This document shows, piece after piece, positions 1 to 6,180 of a stretch of 11,934 nucleotides of DNA. The notes below the pieces were generated by a model, which was not told where the DNA came from, made no database searches, and was given only the letters and a program-made list of their open reading frames with translations. This DNA is from Ignavibacteriaceae bacterium (lineage in GTDB: Bacteria; Bacteroidota; Ignavibacteria; Ignavibacteriales; Ignavibacteriaceae). Location of the stretch: positions 1-11,934 of the forward strand of contig JACAFA010000225.1 of NCBI GenBank assembly GCA_013388525.1, given 5' to 3'. Both the position numbers and the translations under genes were made by a program. The stretch's first letter is position 1. Every line of letters begins with the position of its first letter.

Positions 1-788
1 ACTCTGAGTGTAAATATAATAGGTTTTTCAGGAAGTCCTTTTATTTTTTTTCCGTGACCTGCAAAATCCAATACTGCCTGATAGTCTTCTCTCATCGTTG
101 TGAATTCTTTCGCTCCAATGTTGAAAGTATCATTCACTTTTTCTTTATCGAGAGTGCAGCAAAGGTAAATGGACTCGCATAAGTCTTCCACATCAAGAAG
201 CTGATAACGATTCCTTCCATTACCAATCATTGGAAAACCATGGCCGTCTTTTGCCCAATCGTAAAGTAAATCGAATACTCCAAGTCGCTCAGGACCAATA
301 AAAGATTTTGGACGAATAATCGGAACACACATTCCTTTCTTTCTAAACTTAAGACACTCTTCTTCAGCCTGAATTTTTGCTTTACCATAAGGACCAACAC
401 CATCCAGCTTATCTGTTTCATATAATGGATGATGATCGGGAATACCATAAACAGCAGTTGAAGAAATGTGAACGAATCGCTGAACTTTAAATTTCTCTGC
501 AGCTTCAAGCATCGTTCTTGTTCCCTCAATATCTGTAGAAAATATTTCTTCGGGAGTGTAAAGTGGAAGTGCAGCCGCACAATGAACAACTATATCAATT
601 CCTTCTGTGGCTTTTTCAACATCTGATATATTTCTAATATCTCCCTTAATAGCTTCGACTTTACCAACCATATCAGGGTAATCAAACTCAATCAGATCGA
701 GAGATTTTATTTGATGTCCTTTTGAGTGCAAATAACGAATCAAATTTATACCTAAAAATCCGGATCCTCCGGTAACCAGAAATTTCAT
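1..788 (-). CDS. NAD-dependent epimerase/dehydratase (extended SDR), 3' end outside window
   Basis: Read on the minus strand from ATG at 788-786, this frame stays open for 262 codons and leaves the window at base 1, so the C-terminus is missing. The N-terminus [13 protein letters not shown] has the Rossmann glycine motif GGSGFLG (residues 7-13), and an acidic residue at about 31 fits NAD(H) binding. HCAAA (69-73), SSTAVYG (109-115) and Y134-x-x-x-K138 supply the SDR catalytic Ser/Thr-Tyr-Lys set. This is the extended SDR family, which epimerises or dehydrates nucleotide sugars or oxidises sterol-like alcohols; the substrate cannot be told from sequence. GGAT lies a few bases upstream of the ATG. 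The gene diverges from rplM across a 266-base gap and carries its own promoter-like element. Family assignment is firm, specific function open. Confidence 0.9.
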   Translation of the reverse strand, partial: MKFLVTGGSGFLGINLIRYLHSKGHQIKSLDLIEFDYPDMVGKVEAIKGDIRNISDVEKATEGIDIVVHCAAALPLYTPEEIFSTDIEGTRTMLEAAEKFKVQRFVHISSTAVYGIPDHHPLYETDKLDGVGPYGKAKIQAEEECLKFRKKGMCVPIIRPKSFIGPERLGVFDLLYDWAKDGHGFPMIGNGRNRYQLLDVEDLCESIYLCCTLDKEKVNDTFNIGAKEFTTMREDYQAVLDFAGHGKKIKGLPEKPIIFTLR

Positions 789-827
789 TTTATCCTTTTA
801 CTTCTCAAAAAATTGAATTTTAGCGCT

Positions 828-859
828 CAAAGTTACTAAATCTGTTTTAGGGCTTCAAA
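828..859 (-). promoter_or_regulatory. Bacteroidota-type promoter of the epimerase gene (candidate)
   Basis: On the minus strand TTTG (859-856) is followed after 20 bases by TAACTTTG (835-828). This matches the -33 TTTG and -7 TAnnTTTG pattern of Bacteroidota primary-sigma promoters. Transcription would begin near 821, giving a leader of about 33 bases to the ATG at 788. The match is exact at every defined base, but the element is short and the region AT-rich, so it remains a candidate. Confidence 0.45.
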
Positions 860-983
860 TAAAATTAAATTCAAGAATTTTAAACTGTTACAGGAATTGT
901 TGGATTTTGGTTGATTATTAAAAGATAATTCGCTTAATATGTGAATACTACCTCTTAGTCATAGAGAATAGCATCAAAATTTC

Positions 984-1012
984 TTGACTTTTTAAGGGTA
1001 TGGACTTATTTT
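984..1012 (+). promoter_or_regulatory. rplM promoter: Candidate promoter for rplM-rpsI
   Basis: TTGACT (984-989), a 17-base spacer and TATTTT (1007-1012) resemble a sigma-70 type promoter. The resulting leader to the TTG start at 1055 would be about 35 bases, leaving little room for a structured leader. The -10 can also be read as TAnnTTTT, close to the Bacteroidota -7 element. It is the best candidate I see in the 789-1054 gap, which otherwise shows only AT-rich sequence and no gene on either strand. Confidence 0.4.
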
Positions 1013-1041
1013 TTCAGGCTCAAAAAAAGAATTTGTTTAAC

Positions 1042-1048
1042 GAAGGAG
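1042..1048 (+). promoter_or_regulatory. Shine-Dalgarno site of rplM, start-deciding
   Basis: GAAGGAG ends six bases before TTG at 1055, an ideal spacing. The competing ATG at 1070 has AAGGAAGG at 1061-1068, whose AAGGA part is also usefully spaced. The stronger GGAG core favours TTG 1055; family length favours ATG 1070. Confidence 0.6.
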
Positions 1049-1054
1049 ATTATT

Positions 1055-1504
1055 TTGAAAAAGGAAGGAATGACCAGGTTTATTAAGACCGAGGATGCAG
1101 CCAGAAAATGGTATTTGGTTGATGCAAAAGACCAGACTTTAGGAAGACTTGCTTCAAGAATCGCATCGGTTATCAGAGGAAAGACTAAACCAATTTTTAC
1201 ACCTAACATGGATACTGGTGACTTTGTTATTGTAATCAACGCTGACAAAGTTAAAATGACCGGAAAGCGTGAACAATTAAAAAAATATATCTGGCATAGC
1301 ATGTATCCCGGTGGTCAGAAAATACGTTCTTATGAGGAAATGAAAAGTAAAAAACCTGAATTTGTTATTCAGGAAGCTGTCAGAGGTATGTTGCCTAAAA
1401 ACAGATTGAGTAAAAAATTAATCACCAAGTTAAAAGTTTATTCTGGAGAAGAGCATCCTCATAAAGCTCAGAAACCGGAAGTATTAAGAACATCGGAGAA
1501 ATAA
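1055..1504 (+). CDS. rplM: 50S ribosomal protein L13 (uL13)
   Basis: This is the L13 protein of the large subunit, an early-assembling 23S rRNA binder. Recognisable parts are [16 protein letters not shown] (residues 19-34), [17 protein letters not shown] (56-72), YPGG (84-87) and the family signature [20 protein letters not shown] (109-128) followed by YSGEEHPH. The 149-residue product is normal for the family. Two starts are possible: TTG at 1055 with a strong GAAGGAG site, or ATG at 1070, which removes five residues and puts the conserved W at residue 14, as in typical L13 proteins. I keep TTG for the ribosome-binding site but the choice is uncertain. The TAA stop shares a base with the rpsI ATG, indicating translational coupling. 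The rplM-rpsI pair is nearly universal in bacteria. Confidence 0.97.
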   Translation: MKKEGMTRFIKTEDAARKWYLVDAKDQTLGRLASRIASVIRGKTKPIFTPNMDTGDFVIVINADKVKMTGKREQLKKYIWHSMYPGGQKIRSYEEMKSKKPEFVIQEAVRGMLPKNRLSKKLITKLKVYSGEEHPHKAQKPEVLRTSEK

Positions 1505-1890
1505 TGGCTGATAAAATTTTTATAGGTAGAAGAAAAACATCCGTTGCAAGAGTAATATTAAAAAACGGAAACGGAAAGATAATAGTTAATGGGAAGGAAT
1601 TTGAAAAAGCATTCCCGATGCTCGTTAGCCGTGAAGATATAACAAAACCATTTGACTTGACTGAGACAAAAGGAAAGTATGATGTAAATGTTAATGTTAA
1701 AGGTGGTGGATCAACCGGTCAGGCTCAGGCAATACGATTAGGAATTGCAAGAGCTTTAATTGATATTAATCCTGATTTCAGACAATCTCTGAAAATAGAA
1801 GGTCTTTTAACAAGAGACCCAAGAATGGTTGAAAGAAAGAAATACGGTCAGCCAAAAGCGAGAAAAAGATTTCAGTTTTCTAAAAGATAA
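1504..1890 (+). CDS. rpsI: 30S ribosomal protein S9 (uS9)
   Basis: S9 sits in the small-subunit head, and its C-terminal tail reaches the P-site tRNA. The 128-residue protein has the opening [11 protein letters not shown] (residues 7-17), the glycine-rich [21 protein letters not shown] stretch, and the C-terminal signature [20 protein letters not shown] (105-124) ending FSKR. The terminal lysine-arginine that contacts tRNA is present, so the gene is intact. The start ATG (1504-1506) overlaps the rplM stop by one base and has no separate strong ribosome-binding site, so it is probably translated by coupling. No intrinsic terminator follows; the G/T-rich sequence after the stop leads into the rpsB leader, so read-through into rpsB is possible. 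Confidence 0.98.
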   Translation: MADKIFIGRRKTSVARVILKNGNGKIIVNGKEFEKAFPMLVSREDITKPFDLTETKGKYDVNVNVKGGGSTGQAQAIRLGIARALIDINPDFRQSLKIEGLLTRDPRMVERKKYGQPKARKRFQFSKR

Positions 1891-2017
1891 TTTGGTTATT
1901 GGTTTATTTGTTTTTTGTTCTGGTTACTTTGTTATCATTCCTGATTTGAAAATTAAAAATATCAGCTTAACTAATTAACTATAACTGAAGACACCTAAAC
2001 TAAAACTATTAACCAAA
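1891..2017 (+). repeat. Long-range inverted repeat between rpsI and rpsB
   Basis: TTTGGTTATTGGTTT (1891-1905), directly after the rpsI stop, can pair with 2003-2017 (AAACTATTAACCAAA). Fourteen of 15 positions pair, including one G-U; the only mismatch is a T-T. The loop is about 97 bases. The stem is AU-rich, and the two arms lie in regions of opposite composition (G/T-rich, then A/C-rich), so part of the match may reflect base bias. It could form only in transcripts that start in or before rpsI. Confidence 0.35.
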
Positions 2018-2046
2018 AAACATTAACTAAAATAATTTATTAACAT
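1967..2046 (+). repeat. Cluster of degenerate TTAACTAA octamers in the rpsB upstream region
   Basis: TTAACTAA occurs at 1967-1974 and 2023-2030, with near copies TTAACTAT (1975), ATAACTGA (1981), TAAACTAA (1996), TTAACCAA (2009) and TTAACAT (2040). The region 1952-2046 has only about three G residues on the plus strand, so as RNA it would be largely unstructured. Its role is unknown; spacing is irregular, and biased composition could produce such a pattern. Confidence 0.35.
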
Positions 2047-2049
2047 TCA

Positions 2050-2109
2050 TATCTTCCGATTTACCTCCTGTGTTCCAGTAAGGAATGAAAGGTAAAGACG
2101 ACGAGGATA
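2050..2109 (+). promoter_or_regulatory. Structured mRNA leader of rpsB-tsf (candidate S2 autoregulatory element)
   Basis: Three nested stems form one extended hairpin ending 25 bases before the rpsB ATG. The outer stem is TATCTTC (2050-2056) with GAGGATA (2103-2109), including one G-U pair. The middle stem is TTTACCT (2060-2066) with AGGTAAA (2090-2096), a perfect 7 bp. The apical stem is GTTCC (2072-2076) with GGAAT (2082-2086), closing the loop AGTAA. Internal loops are CGA/GACGAC and CCTGT/GAA. S2 is known to repress its own rpsB-tsf operon through the leader in gammaproteobacteria; that this hairpin does the same job here is inference. It also contains CTCCTG (2065-2070), complementary to the rpsB ribosome-binding site. 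Confidence 0.6.
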
Positions 2110-2120
2110 GAAGACAAAAA

Positions 2121-2126
2121 CAGGAG
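2121..2126 (+). promoter_or_regulatory. rpsB Shine-Dalgarno site, complementary to the upstream leader
   Basis: CAGGAG lies eight bases before the rpsB ATG (2135), and its AGGAG core is a normal ribosome-binding site. It is perfectly complementary to CTCCTG at 2065-2070 within the leader hairpin, so it could be masked by a competing pairing. Confidence 0.65.
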
Positions 2127-2134
2127 ATATACTA

Positions 2135-3004
2135 ATGGCAACTATAGAGTTGACGCACCTCATTGAAGCAGGTGCACACTTCGGGCACTTAACCCGCCGC
2201 TGGAATCCCAAGATGAAACCATTCATCTTTATGGAAAAAAATGGGATTCATATTATCGATTTAAAGAAAAGTCTTGGATTGCTTAATCAGGCTTATCAGC
2301 AAATGGTTGAAGCTGTTTCTCAGGGTAATTCTGTACTTTTTGTCGGAACTAAAAAACAGGCAAAAGGGGTTATTGAATCAGAAGCTAGGCGTTGTGGAAT
2401 GAATTGGGTTAGTGAACGCTGGCTTGGTGGAATGCTTACAAACTTTTCAACTATTAGAAAAAGTGTTAAGAGATTGCAGAATATTGAGAAACAGGAAACT
2501 GATGGAACTTTTGACAAGATTACAAAGAAAGAAAGATTATTTCTTACCCGCGAACGAGATAAACTGAAAAAAATTCTTGAAGGAGTCGAGACAATGTCAA
2601 GGCTTCCCGGGGCTGTATTCGTTGTTGATATTAAAAAAGAGGATATAGCAGTTAAAGAATCGAAGCGGCTGAACATTCCTGTTTTTGCGATTGTTGATAC
2701 TAATTGTGATCCTGATCCTATTGACTACGTAATTCCTGCAAATGATGATGCTGTTAAGACAATTGAACTGATAGTTAAATATATGGCTGATGCTGTTATT
2801 GAAGGACAGGCTAAGTTCAAGGAAAGAAAAGCTGAGGAAGTTGCTGAAAGAGAAAGAGCAAGAAAAGAACATCACGAAGAAACAGAGCAGGGTGAAGAGA
2901 AAAAAGTATCCAAAAAACATTTGAAGAGAAAAGACAAAAAAGAAGAAGATATTTCTGAAGACAAAAAAGATTCCGAACAAACAGAACCATCTTCAGAAAA
3001 TTAA
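2135..3004 (+). CDS. rpsB: 30S ribosomal protein S2 (uS2) with long charged C-terminal tail
   Basis: S2 binds late to the small subunit between head and body, near S1 in other bacteria. The core runs from about residue 3 to 225: [20 protein letters not shown] (9-28), IHIIDLKKS (38-46), [10 protein letters not shown] (68-77), [16 protein letters not shown] (95-110), [13 protein letters not shown] (157-169) and [20 protein letters not shown] (186-205). The product has 289 residues against about 241 in E. coli. The excess is a tail (about 226-289) made mostly of Lys, Glu, Asp and Arg with no recognisable fold, probably disordered or helical. It ends 18 bases before tsf, with which it forms the classic rpsB-tsf unit. 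Upstream sits a structured leader that may mediate feedback control. Confidence 0.98.
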   Translation: MATIELTHLIEAGAHFGHLTRRWNPKMKPFIFMEKNGIHIIDLKKSLGLLNQAYQQMVEAVSQGNSVLFVGTKKQAKGVIESEARRCGMNWVSERWLGGMLTNFSTIRKSVKRLQNIEKQETDGTFDKITKKERLFLTRERDKLKKILEGVETMSRLPGAVFVVDIKKEDIAVKESKRLNIPVFAIVDTNCDPDPIDYVIPANDDAVKTIELIVKYMADAVIEGQAKFKERKAEEVAERERARKEHHEETEQGEEKKVSKKHLKRKDKKEEDISEDKKDSEQTEPSSEN

Positions 3005-3022
3005 TTTTGAAAGGAAATAATT

Positions 3023-3877
3023 ATGGCTATTACTGCTGCACAAGTAAATGATTTAAGACAGAGAACCGGCGCCGGAATGATGGATTGCAAGCGTGCGCTT
3101 GAGGAAGCTAACGGAGATATTCAAAAGGCGATCGAAATACTAAGAAAAAAAGGAGCTTCTGTTGCTGCAAAGAGAGCTGAAAAATACGCAAACGAAGGTT
3201 TGATTGTAACTAAACTCTCTGATGATAAAAAGTCTGCAACTATCCTTGAAATAAATTGCGAAACGGACTTCGTTGCAAAAAGTGAAGACTTCGTTAATCT
3301 CGCAAAGTTTGTAATTGATAAAGTTCATAAAAATAAACCCAAAAATGTTGAAGAACTCTTAAAAATTTCTGATGTTCAGGACAGGCTGAATGAAGTCTTA
3401 GGAAAAGTTGGTGAGAAAATTCAAATCTCCCGCTTTGATATAATGGAAGCCAGCAATGGAATACTTGTGGATTATATTCATATGGGTTCTAAACTTGGCG
3501 TTCTTATAAAATTTGAGGACGTTCAGAATGGCAGCGATGAACTTTATTTAATCGGGAAAGATATTGCTATGCAGGTTGCTGCAATGAATCCTATTAGTAT
3601 CAGAAGAGAAGATGTCCCCAAAGAAATAATTGATAAAGAAATCGAGATTTACAAAGAGCTGGCTAAGAAAGAGGGTAAACCTGAACAAATGCTTGATAAG
3701 ATAGCAACCGGAAGACTAAATAAATTCTTTCAGGAAAATGTTCTTCTTGAACAAGCTTTCATAAAAGATAATACGAAAACGGTTGGTGACTTGCTTAAAG
3801 AATTTAATAAAAAGCATGGTTCAAATACCAGGGTTACTAGGTTTGATAGATTTCATCTAAGTGATGAGAAAAAATAA
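3023..3877 (+). CDS. tsf: Elongation factor Ts
   Basis: EF-Ts is the nucleotide-exchange factor that releases GDP from EF-Tu. The N-terminal UBA-like domain (about 1-45) reads ITAAQVNDLRQRTGAGMMDC and continues KRALEEANGD. The exchange motif TDFVAKSEDF is at residues 81-90, with TDFVA being the part that inserts near the EF-Tu Mg site. The second half of the core includes AMQVAAMNP (182-190) and the C-terminal QENVLLEQAFIKD (237-249). The length of 284 is close to E. coli (283), so both core subdomains are complete. AAAGGA about seven bases before the ATG is a good ribosome-binding site. It is cotranscribed with rpsB and followed within nine bases by an intrinsic terminator. Confidence 0.98.
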   Translation: MAITAAQVNDLRQRTGAGMMDCKRALEEANGDIQKAIEILRKKGASVAAKRAEKYANEGLIVTKLSDDKKSATILEINCETDFVAKSEDFVNLAKFVIDKVHKNKPKNVEELLKISDVQDRLNEVLGKVGEKIQISRFDIMEASNGILVDYIHMGSKLGVLIKFEDVQNGSDELYLIGKDIAMQVAAMNPISIRREDVPKEIIDKEIEIYKELAKKEGKPEQMLDKIATGRLNKFFQENVLLEQAFIKDNTKTVGDLLKEFNKKHGSNTRVTRFDRFHLSDEKK

Positions 3878-3885
3878 TTTCGGGC

Positions 3886-3918
3886 AAAAAGGTCTTAAAA
3901 ATATTAAGACCTTTTTTT
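3886..3918 (+). terminator. Rho-independent terminator after tsf
   Basis: AAAAAGGTCTTAA (3886-3898), loop AAATA, TTAAGACCTTTTT (3904-3916) form a perfect 13 bp stem running into a tract of seven T. The A-rich 5' flank lets it work in both directions in principle. It separates rpsB-tsf from pyrH-frr, but leaves only 30 bases before pyrH. Confidence 0.92.
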
Positions 3919-3948
3919 ATATTTAGACATAAATTTTTATAGGTTGTG

Positions 3949-4686
3949 ATGGGTTTAAAATATAAAAGAGTTTTACTCAAGCTTAGCGGCGAATCCCTTA
4001 TGGGTAAGCAGGAATTTGGAATAGACAATAATGTGCTTGAGTTTTTTTCTGAGGAAATTCAGAAAGCTTACAATACCGGAGTGGAACTCGGTATAGTAAT
4101 CGGTGGCGGGAATATTTATCGCGGCTTAAGTGCAAAATCTCAGGGGATTGACAGAGCAACGGGAGATCTGATGGGAATGCTTGCAACTGTGATTAACTCA
4201 CTTGCTTTGCAAAATGCAATAGAGAAAAGAGGAATTTATACCCGCCTGATGAGTGCAATCAATATGGAAGCAATAGCCGAACCTTATATCAGAAGAAGAG
4301 CAATAAGACATCTGGAAAAGAAAAGAATTGTAATCTTTGGTGCAGGAACAGGACATCCTTATTTCAGCACAGACACTGCTGCCTCTTTACGTGCGGTTGA
4401 AATAAATGCTGATGTGATTATAAAAGGAACAAGAGTTGACGGTGTATTTGACAGCGATCCGGAAAAAAATCCTGATGCTTTCAGGTTTGATAACATTTCC
4501 TATCTTGATGTCCTGAAGAAAAACCTTCGCATTATGGATCTGACCGCAGTTAGTCTTTGCCAGGAAAATAATCTTCCCATGATTGTTTTTAATATGGATG
4601 TAAAGGATAATTTAGTAAAGCTTGTTATGGGTGAAGAAGTTGGAACCCTTATTAACAACGGCGAAAAAATTAATAAAGAAGCTTAA
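3949..4686 (+). CDS. pyrH: UMP kinase (uridylate kinase)
   Basis: PyrH phosphorylates UMP to UDP with ATP, the hexameric bacterial enzyme of the amino-acid-kinase fold. Numbered from ATG 3949: [13 protein letters not shown] (7-19) with the nucleotide-binding Lys11 and Gly14; [11 protein letters not shown] (49-59); [20 protein letters not shown] (73-92); [20 protein letters not shown] (130-149) for UMP and phosphate contacts; and [13 protein letters not shown] (159-171). The length of 245 is normal. A GTG lies immediately before at 3946 in frame; ATG 3949 is preferred, with AGG at 3941-3943 as a modest ribosome-binding site. It is followed by frr after 18 bases. The tsf terminator lies just upstream, so expression needs read-through or a promoter inside that short gap. 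Confidence 0.97.
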   Translation: MGLKYKRVLLKLSGESLMGKQEFGIDNNVLEFFSEEIQKAYNTGVELGIVIGGGNIYRGLSAKSQGIDRATGDLMGMLATVINSLALQNAIEKRGIYTRLMSAINMEAIAEPYIRRRAIRHLEKKRIVIFGAGTGHPYFSTDTAASLRAVEINADVIIKGTRVDGVFDSDPEKNPDAFRFDNISYLDVLKKNLRIMDLTAVSLCQENNLPMIVFNMDVKDNLVKLVMGEEVGTLINNGEKINKEA

Positions 4687-4704
4687 CAACAAACTGAGGT
4701 AGTT

Positions 4705-5259
4705 ATGCATCAATTAATTAAAGATGCCAAAGGCAGAATGGATAAAAGTATTGAGACTTTAAGAAGCGAGCTGGCTAAAATAAGAACCGGCAAAGCCACA
4801 ACTGTATTACTTGATAGTATTAAAGTTGATTACTATGGTAATATGGTTCCATTAAACCAGGTTGGCAACGTTTCGGTTTTGGACGCACACACTCTTGCAA
4901 TCACTCCCTGGGAAAAACAAATGGTTCAGATTATTGACAAAGCAATTCTGGAAGCGAATTTAGGATTGAATCCAATCAGCGATGGAACGAATCTAAAAAT
5001 TCCTATTCCTGCATTAAATGAAGAAAGAAGAAAAGAACTCGTAAAACTTGTCAGAAAATTTGGTGAAGAATCTAAAGTTGCAATCAGAAATGTCCGCCGC
5101 GATGCCATCGATCATCTTAAGAGAGAAGAAAAGGAGAAAAAATTGACAGAGGATCAGCTTCGGGATGCTGAAAAAGAAGTGCAAAAATTAACTGATGATC
5201 ATATTAAACTCATTGATGAAGTTTTGAAACATAAGGAAAAAGAGATAATGGAAGTATAA
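4705..5259 (+). CDS. frr: Ribosome recycling factor
   Basis: RRF, with EF-G, splits the post-termination ribosome. The 184-residue protein matches the usual 185. The three-helix domain I is formed by residues 1-29 (ending LRSELAKIRTGK) and about 105-184, carrying VAIRNVRRDA (125-134), whose arginines contact 23S rRNA. The beta domain II is about 30-104, with VDYYGNMVPLNQVGNVSV (41-58) and ITPWEK (66-71). GAGG five bases before the ATG (4696-4699) serves as ribosome-binding site. It is second in a pyrH-frr pair, the order found across most bacteria, and an intrinsic terminator starts about 20 bases past the stop. Confidence 0.98.
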   Translation: MHQLIKDAKGRMDKSIETLRSELAKIRTGKATTVLLDSIKVDYYGNMVPLNQVGNVSVLDAHTLAITPWEKQMVQIIDKAILEANLGLNPISDGTNLKIPIPALNEERRKELVKLVRKFGEESKVAIRNVRRDAIDHLKREEKEKKLTEDQLRDAEKEVQKLTDDHIKLIDEVLKHKEKEIMEV

Positions 5260-5281
5260 TCCATTACTGCAAAATTTTTTG

Positions 5282-5313
5282 AAAGCCCGGCTCAGCACCG
5301 GGTTTTTATTTTT
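5282..5313 (+). terminator. Rho-independent terminator after frr
   Basis: AAAGCCCGG (5282-5290), loop CTCAGCA, CCGGGTTTT (5298-5306) give a 9 bp stem with one G-T pair, followed by TTTTTATTTTT. Its core CCGGCTCAnnnCCGG recurs in the rpoZ terminator. The rest of the gap to 5485 is AT-rich with no gene and only a weak AT hairpin at 5401-5419. Confidence 0.9.
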
Positions 5314-5484
5314 AAATCCGTTCAGATTTTTAATAGCAAACAGATTTCTTCGATCGGAAATAATTTCTTAACAGGCATTCGCATTTCAAAGCCGGCCTCA
5401 TCAATTAATATTTAGTTGATTTTTAAGTAAATTTTGATCCAATTAAATAAGAATTAAATAACCGAAGAAGTTTTAAGATTAAAC

Positions 5485-6180
5485 TTGAAATTACCCGAAA
5501 AGCTAAAAAAAATTCGGCTTGGTCCGATTAAAGTTGAGGAGTATGTAAATAAAGATGTTCTTAAGAATGTCATTTATCTGACTTTAGCTATAATTATTTT
5601 CTTTTTTGGTGTGATTGTATATGGAATCGTTCTTAACCTTCGCGATGTTCCTCTTTCTGAGGCTATTTTAAAGGCTGGCTTTACTGAAATAACAAATCCC
5701 AAAATATTTATTAACAGGCAGAACTATACTCTGGGAATTTATGAAGATAGTGTTCTCATAAAAAATTACAGAGTCAGTTTTGGTAAATCTGTGCATACTC
5801 CAAAAACAAGAGCAGGCGATAAAGCTACACCTGTTGGTAATTATAAAATATGTAAGATTTTTAAAGAGCATAAATATCATAAATTTTTTCAGATCAATTA
5901 TCCAAATCTTGAAGACGGTGCTAATGCTTTAAGAAAAGGATGGATTTCACAAAAAGAATTCAACGATATTAAATTTGAATATTATTATGAAGGATGTACA
6001 AAATTCCACAAGTTACTCGGTGGCAATATTGGAATACATGGAATTGGAGAGTTGAATTATATATTTAAAAATCTTCCATTTGTATTTAACTGGACTGATG
6101 GTTCAATTGCAATGAGTAATGAAAACATCGATGAAATTTATTCAGTTATAAGGGAGGGAACAGAAGTTGTTATCAGATAA
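5485..6180 (+). CDS. Membrane-anchored L,D-transpeptidase-like (YkuD) protein with Ser at the nucleophile position
   Basis: The protein has a short basic N-terminus, one transmembrane segment (about 27-50) and an extracytoplasmic YkuD-type domain (about 72-231), so it should face the peptidoglycan. Family marks are GDKATPVGNYKI (111-122) and the active-site region IGIHG (182-186) with TDGSIAMSN (204-212) 17 residues later. In active L,D-transpeptidases this second motif contains the catalytic cysteine, as [ST]xGCxxxxN. Here the codon is TCA, giving Ser207. C171, just before the histidine motif, is the nearest cysteine upstream. Active members form 3-3 crosslinks, attach lipoproteins to peptidoglycan or detach them; this one may be inactive, serine-based or a binding protein. 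The start is TTG 5485; an in-frame stop lies about 30 bases upstream and there is no ATG nearby. The gene overlaps the next by 14 bases. Confidence 0.85.
   Translation: MKLPEKLKKIRLGPIKVEEYVNKDVLKNVIYLTLAIIIFFFGVIVYGIVLNLRDVPLSEAILKAGFTEITNPKIFINRQNYTLGIYEDSVLIKNYRVSFGKSVHTPKTRAGDKATPVGNYKICKIFKEHKYHKFFQINYPNLEDGANALRKGWISQKEFNDIKFEYYYEGCTKFHKLLGGNIGIHGIGELNYIFKNLPFVFNWTDGSIAMSNENIDEIYSVIREGTEVVIR
6151..6158 (+). promoter_or_regulatory. Strong Shine-Dalgarno site of the lipoprotein, inside the upstream gene
   Basis: AGGGAGGG lies eight bases before TTG 6167, within the last codons of the transpeptidase-like gene. It decides the TTG start and implies translational coupling of the two genes. 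Confidence 0.7.

Noticed and set aside
227..589. 120-codon open frame on the minus strand within the epimerase region
   Set aside because: It lies in another frame of the epimerase gene, which has full SDR motifs across the same bases.
869..883. AAATTC-AA-GAATTT palindrome in the epimerase-rplM gap, as an operator
   Set aside because: Six-base AT arms around a two-base loop are expected by chance in such composition, and nothing else marks it as a binding site.
2320..2980. Overlapping minus-strand open frames opposite rpsB
   Set aside because: They are antisense shadows of a well-conserved gene, rich in Phe/Ser/Leu from the reverse complement of Lys/Glu codons, with no protein-like motif.
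5401..5425. Hairpin TCAATTA/TAGTTGA followed by five T, as a second terminator before the transpeptidase-like gene
   Set aside because: The stem is only 7 bp of mostly A-T with one G-T pair in a very AT-rich region; too weak to claim.
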